DNA of 64,000 nucleotides from assembly GCF_900112615.1 (NCBI RefSeq), contig NZ_FOMK01000001.1:1922001-1986000 (forward strand), given 5' to 3'. Of the stretch, positions 45,432 through 53,141 are shown piece after piece (the first letter of the stretch is position 1; each line of letters starts with the position of its first letter). This DNA comes from Chitinophaga sp. CF118 (GTDB lineage Bacteria > Bacteroidota > Bacteroidia > Chitinophagales > Chitinophagaceae). The notes under the pieces were generated by a model, which had not been told where the DNA came from, ran no database searches, and saw nothing but the letters and a program-made list of their open reading frames with translations. The position numbers were made by a program, and so were the translations under genes.

Positions 45432-46532
45432 ATGTCTCAACTTATTCGTCATGTGCTTACTGCATTGGGAGTAGTATGTCTATCCCAGGCTAATGCTCAG
45501 CTCAAGCCTGCTTACATAGCGCCCAGGCAATATCACTGTTATCAAACGCTTACTCCCATTAAGCTGGATGGGAAACCGGATGAAAAGGCCTGGCAACAAA
45601 CGGCCTGGAGTGATGATTTTACCGATATTGAAGGTGATAAACAACCAGAACCGCCCATGCGCACACGGTTGAAAATGCTATGGGATAGTCGGTATCTCTA
45701 CATTTTCGCTGAATTAGAGGATGAAAATATATGGGCGACCCTGCATCAGCATGATACCATCATCTTCCAGGATAATGACTTTGAAATATTTGTAGATCCT
45801 GATGGAGACACCCATGAATACTTCGAAATAGAAATCAATCCACATAATACAATAATGGATCTCTTTATGCCCAGGCCTTACCGCATAGGCGGTGATGCCC
45901 TCATGAACTGGGACACAAAAGGTATGCTTACTGCAGTACATATTGATGGTACACTCAACAAACCAGGTGATAAAGACAAAAAGTGGACGGTAGAAATGGC
46001 CATTCCTTTCAGCGCATTTGGTTTCTACAATCAAAGAACAGCAGGCCCAAAAGACAGCTCATCCTGGCGTATTAACTTCTCCCGTGTAGAATGGGATGCG
46101 GATATCGTGAACGGTCAATATGTTAAACGTCGTAATAAAGCTACGGGCAAACCATTACCTGAACATAACTGGGTATGGTCTCCACAGGGTATTATCAATA
46201 TGCATGCACCTGAAAAATGGGGGTATCTCTTTTTTGTAAAACAACCCGCCGGCAGTCCGGATATTGCATTACCACTACCTGCTATGGAACAGGCCAAAGA
46301 GTACCTTTGGCAGATTTATTATAAGCAACATGAATATATACGTGAGCATGGCCGCTATGCATCTACACTTGCAGCCTTAGGCTTACCCGACGAAACTGTT
46401 AAAGAAAACGGGTTAACATATTCATTGCAACTGGAAAGTATTTCCAATCAGTTTACAGCTACCATACGCGCTGAAAACGGGAATGAAAGCTGCTCTATCA
46501 ACCAGGAAGGAAAAATATCTCAAAAGCATTAA
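45432..46532 (+). CDS. Secreted CBM9-like carbohydrate-binding protein
   Basis: The 366-residue protein has a signal peptide (ending QANA). A CBM9/DOMON-like beta-sandwich spans about residues 35-250, with IKLDGKPDEKAWQQTAWSDDFTDIEGDKQP at its start, YLYIFAELEDENIWAT, NDFEIFVDPDGDTHEYFEIEINP and WTVEMAIPFSAFG. The C-terminal ~100 residues (about 275-366) are not assigned. It probably binds a glycan at the cell surface or in the periplasm. The next gene starts one base after the stop codon, so both are in one operon. Confidence 0.88.
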   Translation: MSQLIRHVLTALGVVCLSQANAQLKPAYIAPRQYHCYQTLTPIKLDGKPDEKAWQQTAWSDDFTDIEGDKQPEPPMRTRLKMLWDSRYLYIFAELEDENIWATLHQHDTIIFQDNDFEIFVDPDGDTHEYFEIEINPHNTIMDLFMPRPYRIGGDALMNWDTKGMLTAVHIDGTLNKPGDKDKKWTVEMAIPFSAFGFYNQRTAGPKDSSSWRINFSRVEWDADIVNGQYVKRRNKATGKPLPEHNWVWSPQGIINMHAPEKWGYLFFVKQPAGSPDIALPLPAMEQAKEYLWQIYYKQHEYIREHGRYASTLAALGLPDETVKENGLTYSLQLESISNQFTATIRAENGNESCSINQEGKISQKH

Positions 46533-46533
46533 C

Positions 46534-47619
46534 ATGAATAAACGTAATTTCCTGAAATCAGTAGGATTGGGAGGTCTGGCCATCATGCAGCCAACAATAC
46601 CTACATTGGCATTGAAAGCAAAATCAGTATCCGGACCAACTGGCACTGTCAGGCATCGCGTATGGATCAATCCAAACGAAAAAGATACTGTTCAGGATCT
46701 GTTGAAACTATATACCTCTTATAAAAAAGCAGGCATTGGTGATATCTTTTTCGAAGCAGACAGTGAGAAACATTTTAAAGCAGCAAAAGATAGTGGTCTG
46801 AAAGCACATCGCTGGATCTGGACAATGAACCGTGGCGAAAAGGAATTACTGGCAAGTCATCCCGAATGGTATGCCAAAAACCGCAAAGGAGAATCATGTG
46901 CCACGCATCCTCCATATGTAAATTATTACCGCTGGTTATGTCCAAGCAAGCCAGAGGTAATCAACTATCTGAAAGAACAGGCAGAAGCGGTACTTTCAAA
47001 AGATTACGTAGACGGGCTTCATCTGGACTATGTAAGATATTGCGATGTAATACTACCTGTGAATCTGTGGAGCAACTACAACATCGATCAATCAAAGGAA
47101 TTACCTGAGTATGATTTCTGCTATTGTGATACCTGCAGGGAAAAGTACAAAGCCCTCAAGGGAAAAGATCCACTGGAAATCGAACATCCGGATCAAAGTC
47201 CTTCCTGGAGAAAATTCAGGTATGACCGCATCACCAATGTCGTTACTAACCTTGCAGCAGTAGCAAAACAACATAAGAAGCCAATATCTGCAGCTGTATT
47301 TCCAACACCGGAAATAGCTAAACGTATTGTACGGCAGGATTGGACTAATTGGCCGCTCAACGCTGTTTGTCCAATGATTTACCATGGTTTTTACAGAGAA
47401 GATGTTTCCTGGATAGGAGATGCTGTGGCTGAAGGAGTAAGAGGATTGGATGGCCGTTTCCCTTTGTATGCCGGTCTGTATCTTTCTGATTTCAATGGCA
47501 ATATGGCTGATCTGGAAAAAGGAGTAAGATTGTCAATACAGAATGGTGCTGCCGGGGTATCCCTCTTTGGAGGAGTAACGCCGGAAGTGTTACAGACTTT
47601 GCAAAAAGCGGGTAGCTAA
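46534..47619 (+). CDS. Exported TIM-barrel glycoside-hydrolase-like protein
   Basis: The 361-residue protein has an N-terminal Tat/Sec-like leader (MNKRNFLKSVGLGGLAIMQP) and a TIM-barrel domain resembling GH10-like or GHL-type hydrolases. Telling blocks are VDGLHLDYVRYCDVILP (Asp near a beta-strand end), YDFCYCDTCREKYKALKG and AVCPMIYHGFYREDVSWIGD. The frame is open from 46483, but the ATG at 46534, one base after the CBM9-like stop, is surely the start. The substrate is unknown. Catalytic residues cannot be assigned firmly from sequence alone. Confidence 0.82.
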   Translation: MNKRNFLKSVGLGGLAIMQPTIPTLALKAKSVSGPTGTVRHRVWINPNEKDTVQDLLKLYTSYKKAGIGDIFFEADSEKHFKAAKDSGLKAHRWIWTMNRGEKELLASHPEWYAKNRKGESCATHPPYVNYYRWLCPSKPEVINYLKEQAEAVLSKDYVDGLHLDYVRYCDVILPVNLWSNYNIDQSKELPEYDFCYCDTCREKYKALKGKDPLEIEHPDQSPSWRKFRYDRITNVVTNLAAVAKQHKKPISAAVFPTPEIAKRIVRQDWTNWPLNAVCPMIYHGFYREDVSWIGDAVAEGVRGLDGRFPLYAGLYLSDFNGNMADLEKGVRLSIQNGAAGVSLFGGVTPEVLQTLQKAGS

Positions 47620-47640
47620 TAATACATTTATTAAAATTTT

Positions 47641-47690
47641 GCCTGGAGGATTGAGCATGTAATGCGCAGGTTCTCCAGGCATTTTTATTG
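47641..47690 (+). terminator. Terminator of the CBM9-like/hydrolase operon
   Basis: Arms GCCTGGAG (47641-47648) and CTCCAGGC (47673-47680) enclose a second small stem, GCAT/ATGC (47655-47665). ATTTTTATTG follows. It starts 21 bp after the hydrolase stop. Confidence 0.75.
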
Positions 47691-47706
47691 TTTCTTAGAA
47701 AGGGTT

Positions 47707-48583
47707 CAGGCACTAAGAATAGTGCCTGCTCATTTATATGTGTTCATTAACTAAGAAAGCCTCCTTAACGAAAAATGCGTTCAGGTTATCCTTGCTACTT
47801 ACAATTGTAATCATTCATGAAGTAGAAATTCCAGGCACTAAGAATAGCGCCCGTTTATTTATGTATAACCATTAACCGATGAAGCTCTGTTAACCATAAA
47901 ATATTTTTCAGATTATCCCTTCCGATCTTATTCACAAAAGGAAAAATTCAGGCACCAGGACTAGTGCCTGTTTATTTACAATCGTATGCTCGATAACCCA
48001 TATCATTTAATAAGAATTTATAATCCCTCAATTTTCATTTATGTTTATAGATATTGGAAACCGTTCCTTAAGATCTAATTAACCAAAGAAAAATTATCAG
48101 CCCCATAGATGATATTTACAAAGGCTACTAACTGATAAAGAATAAATGCCAGGTACTAGAAATAGTACCCGGATTGCCATATTGAAATATTAACCCTAAT
48201 CTATGTAGCCTAATTGCTTAATTCGTTAACACCAGCATGCGGACTTTAAATGTTTCATCCCTTTACCATTATCATTAAAAGTTTCAGAAACCAGAAATAC
48301 TTTCCGGTTACGAATCTTTAGACGTTTATGAGTAACGATTCTACCAGACAGCACGAATTTGATCACCAGAAACATTACTGATAATAAGCACCCGGAAACC
48401 AAGAATGGTTTCCGGTTAACTCCTAAGAACAATTCCAAAACCACGCATAATAATTTAACATTCGCACATACAGGAACAGGCTTTAATAAGAAGGTTGATC
48501 TTCCTACATTGCCTCACATCAATGCGCATAATTATCTGTTATATCAAGACAATAAAAGGCCGGGAACCAGGAAAAGTTCCCGG
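47707..48583. repeat. Array of seven short hairpins in degenerate ~120-bp repeat units
   Basis: Hairpins lie at 47707-47728, 47832-47853, 47949-47970, 48149-48172, 48285-48306, 48392-48415 and 48560-48583. Each has a 9-10 bp stem around a purine-rich 4-nt loop (AGAA, GGAC, GAAA or GGAA on the plus strand). Stem sequences differ (CAGGCACTA, CCAGGTACTA, CCGGAAACCA, CCGGGAACC) but the opposite arm changes to match. Seven stem positions are A-C on the plus strand, which are G-U pairs if the minus strand is transcribed. Between hairpins there is weak repeated sequence with TTAACC and a TTTTCAG-type box (best in the first, second and last units). No coding frame runs through it. Confidence 0.8.
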
Positions 48584-48964
48584 ATCTGCATTGATTTTAT
48601 AACCCCTGTGTTAACGAAAAAATATTGTTTTCAGAGACAGACTGTCGCCATCACACCATACATATTACTGGTGTGTTAAATAATAATTGTGTAAATAATA
48701 ATTACAACAACCGGCCTACTCTAATAAAGTCTTTGGATAATTTATAACTGTAAGTTTATTTTTCATTTCGTATAGGTTTAGGTCAACAAACAAAAATGAC
48801 CTTAGTGTTTAAAAAAATCGATTACAATAGATCAACAACAATTCAAAAGTAAAATATAGTTTTCATGTAGCCCTATACCATTCTGTTCATTTTCATTTCT
48901 TCAAAACCATTTTGTTCAGTGCAGATTCGTTGCAGTATTATTTATTAAAGAATCTCATAAAAAA
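48584..48964. other. Right part of the non-coding island, small palindromes only
   Basis: No gene is visible. CACACCA/TGGTGTG (48652-48658, 48669-48675) and GACAG/CTGTC (48636-48646) are small inverted repeats. TAAATAATAATT occurs twice near 48677-48702. The rest is AT-rich. Confidence 0.5.
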
Positions 48965-49003
48965 AGATCTGGTCATTCCTGTACTTCAGAAATGACCAGA
49001 TCT
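48965..49003 (-). terminator. Terminator of the SusCD-GH31 operon
   Basis: The perfect 13-bp arms AGATCTGGTCATT and AATGACCAGATCT (48965-48977, 48991-49003) are followed on the minus strand by a run of T. It lies about 65 bp beyond the GH31 stop. Confidence 0.85.
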
Positions 49004-49067
49004 GTTAATAATGCTTATTCCCGGTGGAGACAAACCAATACTGCCTCCAACCGGGCAATAAGCTGCA

Positions 49068-51518
49068 TCAAAATTCCACCACAATCCTATCCGCACTATT
49101 TTTTATGTCCAATGTATGTACCTGACATCTGTCAGGCGTTGCATACCCACCCTGTGGATCGAAACGGGAAATAGGTGTGAGGAAATTAATGCCTGAAGAT
49201 TGTAATGCCTGTACAGCACCATTCACTTTTAATTGTTGCAAGGATGCAAAACCATGTAATACCAGCTTAATATTATTGAACCTGGAAGTGTAAGAACCCT
49301 CTGCTTTTTCAAGCGTAAGCTGATGATCATACCGGATAGTACGCTTGTAAAACCCACCTTTCTCATAGTTGTAACTCTCTCCATCATCTTCATAATAGAC
49401 TATTGAATTGGCAATGTCTCCTTTGTATACATGCAGGAATAATGTATCAGCCGGCTTTTCGGCAGTAGATTGAATCAACGTTTGCATAGGAATAATACTA
49501 CCTCCTTTTACAAACACCGGCATTTTTTGCAGACTTAGTGGAAAGATCTTTTTCTGACCACCTGCCTGCAATTCATCTGTATACAGATTATACCAGTTGC
49601 CTGTTGGGAAATAGATCTCTCCAAAGTCTTTCGTACTCTCAAAAGGTGCTATCAGAAATGCTTTCCCAAACAGGAACTGATTCTGGTAATGAGGATCATA
49701 TATATTCGCATCATGAGTATAATCAATCGCCAGAGAACGCATTACAGGCATCCCATTTTGTGAGGCTTCATAAAATGTGCTATAGATATATGGTAATAAC
49801 CGGTAACGCAGATTAATATAATTTCTGGTAATCTCCAGTACCTCTTCTCCAAATGCCCAGGGTTCAGCTGATTTTGTATTTACACCAGTATGATTTCTGA
49901 AATATGGGATAAAAGCACCCAGTTGCATCCAGCGTGCGTAAAGCCCTACTGAAGGATTGCCTGTGAAACCTCCTATATCCATACCTGTAAATGCTACCCC
50001 ACTAAGGCCCAGACTATTCAAGAGCCTTACCCCAGCCAGCATATGATCATCTTCTGCCCGGTTGTCTCCAGTCCAGATAGCTGTATAACGTTGTAATCCT
50101 GCATACCCGGCACGCGTTAATATGAACGGTCTTTTACCCGTCAGTGAACGGGCACCTTCATAGCTGGCTCTTGTCATTTCCAGTCCATATACATTATGCG
50201 CCTGCTGGTGTGTGGTAGCATGACCATCAAAATCGAACAGAACATTATTAGGCATCTTCTGCCCCCAGGTGGCAATTTCATTCATATCATTCCAATATCC
50301 TGATACGCCATTATCCACATAACTTTTCATTTGTGTCTTCCACCAGTTACGTCCCTTCTCACTTGTAAAGTCTGCGAAATGACACCAGCCTGGCCAAACC
50401 TGGCCAGTGTATAATTGTCCGTCAGCATACTTTAAAAATACATTTTCTTTTACGCCATCTTCATATGCGGCATATCCTTTCTCCACTTTAATACCAGGAT
50501 CATTGATCACAGTAATTTTAAAACCCATCTTTGATAGCTGTGCATTCATAGCAGCCGGATCTGGAAAGCGTTCTTTATTCCATGTGAACAGTTTATACGC
50601 ATCCATGTAATGAATGTCCAACGTAATACCATCTGCCGGAATTTTCTTTTCTCTCAATGTTTCTGCAATACGTAACACTTCTTTATCCGGATAATAACTG
50701 TATCTGTTCTGCTGATATCCCAGGCTCCAGAGCGGAGGCATATGCATACGTCCGGTTAATCCCGTATATGCATCAATGATACCTGCAATCGCAGGGGCAT
50801 AAATAAAATAATAATTCATCTCCCCATCTCTTGCTCCAAAAGAAGAGAAGCGGTTATTGCTGGCTCCAAAGTTGAAGTCACTCTGATAAGTGTTATCAAA
50901 GAAAATTCCGTAGTTAAGTCCGTGATGCACACCTATATAAAATGGGATAGTACTGTACAACGGATCCTGATCTGCCCTGTATCCAAATACATCAGAATTC
51001 CAGTTGGTATATGCGCTTCCGGAACGATCCAGGTTACCATTTTTTTCTCCCAAACCAATAAACCGTTCTCCTTCCTGTAATTTCTTATAGGAGGTCACTT
51101 CATTACCTACCCATGAAGTGGTTAATCCTTTTTCATCTTCATTGATAAGGGAGCCTTCCCGGGTATAAAAAGCAATGGAGAAAGGCCTTTTCGTAATTCG
51201 TGTCTGCAAAGAATCTGTAATAATGATAATATTCCCTGCATCTTCTTTTATGCTAGCTTTTACAGCTACAGGTTTTTCAATAACAGCATACGAGAAATCA
51301 TCCACCGGTTTTTCATGGGTAATTCTCACTCTTATTACACCTGCGCTATATACTGTGATCTCTGCAAATGCGGCAGTAGTAGTGATCTTCACCTCTCCAC
51401 TACCAATATGAACACTTTTAACATCTCCTACATTCACTACGCTTTTTTGCGCAAAGCTGCCTCTACCGCATAATAGCCCATAGATGACTATTATAGCAGT
51501 CAATATTTTTCTACTCAT
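49068..51518 (-). CDS. Glycoside hydrolase family 31 alpha-glucosidase/alpha-xylosidase
   Basis: The 816-residue secreted enzyme has a signal peptide (ending GSFAQ). An N-terminal beta-sandwich is followed by the (beta/alpha)8 domain of GH31. The nucleophile Asp is in GYWNDMNE (about residue 409) and the acid/base Asp in WTGDNRAEDDHM (about 484). Substrate-site blocks include DGITLDIHYMDAYKLFTW and RPFILTRAGYAGLQRY. It cleaves alpha-linked glucose or xylose residues from oligosaccharides. Its place after susC and susD makes it the enzyme of this utilisation locus. Alpha-glucosidase or alpha-xylosidase activity cannot be separated by eye. Confidence 0.93.
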   Translation of the reverse strand: MSRKILTAIIVIYGLLCGRGSFAQKSVVNVGDVKSVHIGSGEVKITTTAAFAEITVYSAGVIRVRITHEKPVDDFSYAVIEKPVAVKASIKEDAGNIIIITDSLQTRITKRPFSIAFYTREGSLINEDEKGLTTSWVGNEVTSYKKLQEGERFIGLGEKNGNLDRSGSAYTNWNSDVFGYRADQDPLYSTIPFYIGVHHGLNYGIFFDNTYQSDFNFGASNNRFSSFGARDGEMNYYFIYAPAIAGIIDAYTGLTGRMHMPPLWSLGYQQNRYSYYPDKEVLRIAETLREKKIPADGITLDIHYMDAYKLFTWNKERFPDPAAMNAQLSKMGFKITVINDPGIKVEKGYAAYEDGVKENVFLKYADGQLYTGQVWPGWCHFADFTSEKGRNWWKTQMKSYVDNGVSGYWNDMNEIATWGQKMPNNVLFDFDGHATTHQQAHNVYGLEMTRASYEGARSLTGKRPFILTRAGYAGLQRYTAIWTGDNRAEDDHMLAGVRLLNSLGLSGVAFTGMDIGGFTGNPSVGLYARWMQLGAFIPYFRNHTGVNTKSAEPWAFGEEVLEITRNYINLRYRLLPYIYSTFYEASQNGMPVMRSLAIDYTHDANIYDPHYQNQFLFGKAFLIAPFESTKDFGEIYFPTGNWYNLYTDELQAGGQKKIFPLSLQKMPVFVKGGSIIPMQTLIQSTAEKPADTLFLHVYKGDIANSIVYYEDDGESYNYEKGGFYKRTIRYDHQLTLEKAEGSYTSRFNNIKLVLHGFASLQQLKVNGAVQALQSSGINFLTPISRFDPQGGYATPDRCQVHTLDIKNSADRIVVEF

Positions 51519-51569
51519 AAATAATAATTATAACTCCGGCCAGTCATGGTACCGGCCGGAGCTGCTTAA

Positions 51570-53117
51570 TTAATACCCAGGATTCTGTGTTAGATTTTTG
51601 TTAACAGCCAGATCACTTGTAGGTATTGGGAATAACAGATATCTAGGATTGTCAGAAGGTTTCAGCTGCCAGGTATCGAGGAATTTACCGAACCTGATCA
51701 GGTCTTCCCGGCGCCAGCCTTCCCAGTAAAGTTCACGACCTCTTTCATCAATTAGTTTATCCAGATCGATACTTGCCCAGGTAGTTGCACCACGGGTTAC
51801 ACGCAGATTATTCACGATCAGCAATGCACCAGCTGCATCTGAAGTACGCAATAATGCCTCTGCTTTCATTAGCAAGACATCTGCATAACGTAAGAAGACA
51901 TAATCGTTCTGAGCGTTATTGCTACTTTTGGTTTCTTTTGATGTCATATCCGGTGGATATTTTACCACACGGATTCCTGTAACTTCAAGTGTTGCAGCAT
52001 CCGTTTCCTGTAAATTCACTTCCCTTGTAAAAATCAGCAAATGCCCTTTTCTGTCTTCCAATGTTTTTCCTCCAGCGCCAAATTGCTGACCTACCAGGAA
52101 TCCAACTTTTAAGCCGGTTACATCTGTAACACCGGTAAAACTACCACCTCTGCGGGTATCTGTTGCTTCAAATTTATCGTAGAAATCGGATATAGTAGTA
52201 TACCCGTTCCAGCCACTTGGGTCCTGGTTGTAATGCAGGGTAGGGGCCCAATGACAAAACACAGCGTTACCACTTCTAACGGTACTTAATCCAGGACCAT
52301 TCTGCTGTGTAAAGATATTTTCTTTAGACACTGCATCATTGTTATAGGAAAAGTTGTTAAAGTAATTTGCGGTGAGACTATACTTACCACTGGCTGTAAT
52401 TTCATCTGCAAGTGTTATCACCTTTTGCATATCAGCCGCATCAAATGTGGGCGTTTCTCTGTTCAGGAAAGCTCCTTTGTTCAGATAACATTTCATTAGT
52501 AAAGCCTTTGCTGCATTCTTATTAGCGGTATAAGCTGGTACATCATCTCGCAGATCGGGCGTGATAGCTGTCAGTTCGCTGATAATATAATCTATAGCTT
52601 CCGCAGCAGTAAACACTTTGGGAGCATTCAGCAATGTATCACCAGGTGCCCGGAAAGGAACCTGTCCCCATCCATCCAGTACAGTAAACATGGCATATGC
52701 TCTGATGAAACGTGCTTCTGCAGCCTGTTCTGCTGTAGGCTGGAAACTTAATACGTTGGTTGCAAGGAATTGTAATTGCAATATATTGGAAAACGTATTT
52801 CCAATAAATGTATGGTCTGATGTCCAGTTATGGAGTTTCAGAGAACGCCATACACCATTATCATCCCAGTCACCGCCACGTGTAGGGGCAACTGCTTCAT
52901 CGGCAGTCATTTCCTGCAAAGCCCAGTAGTTTGACTGGTCCTGGTACGGCAACTGTAAACCATCGTAAGCAGATTTCAAAAGTGCAGATACCTGGATAAC
53001 AGAGTCTGCCTGTGAACGTGTGAGCGTGGAACCTAGTTTCTCATTCAGCTTTGTGCAGGATGCCAGTCCACTTCCTATCACAAAAGAATATATGACGAAT
53101 GCTTTATTAAAACGCAT
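51570..53117 (-). CDS. SusD/RagB family nutrient-binding lipoprotein
   Basis: The 515-residue protein starts with a lipoprotein signal (Cys21 in GLASC). It has the SusD pattern: N-terminal AFDGL-like segment (LLKSAYDGLQLPYQ), TPR-like helices (EARFIRAYAMFTVLDGWGQVPF) and the C-terminal RDLIRFGKF / NPRYLLFPIPTSDLAVNKNLTQNPGY end. It captures oligosaccharide at the cell surface and closes the SusC transporter. It lies 24 bp after susC and 51 bp before the GH31 gene in one operon. Confidence 0.95.
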   Translation of the reverse strand: MRFNKAFVIYSFVIGSGLASCTKLNEKLGSTLTRSQADSVIQVSALLKSAYDGLQLPYQDQSNYWALQEMTADEAVAPTRGGDWDDNGVWRSLKLHNWTSDHTFIGNTFSNILQLQFLATNVLSFQPTAEQAAEARFIRAYAMFTVLDGWGQVPFRAPGDTLLNAPKVFTAAEAIDYIISELTAITPDLRDDVPAYTANKNAAKALLMKCYLNKGAFLNRETPTFDAADMQKVITLADEITASGKYSLTANYFNNFSYNNDAVSKENIFTQQNGPGLSTVRSGNAVFCHWAPTLHYNQDPSGWNGYTTISDFYDKFEATDTRRGGSFTGVTDVTGLKVGFLVGQQFGAGGKTLEDRKGHLLIFTREVNLQETDAATLEVTGIRVVKYPPDMTSKETKSSNNAQNDYVFLRYADVLLMKAEALLRTSDAAGALLIVNNLRVTRGATTWASIDLDKLIDERGRELYWEGWRREDLIRFGKFLDTWQLKPSDNPRYLLFPIPTSDLAVNKNLTQNPGY

Positions 53118-53141
53118 AAAAGTAGTTTTTAGATCGGTGAA

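Noticed and set aside
47707..48583. Integron attC cassette array
   Set aside because: TTAAC-like motifs recur, but there is no integrase, no ordered R'/R'' pairs and no cassette ORFs between the hairpins.
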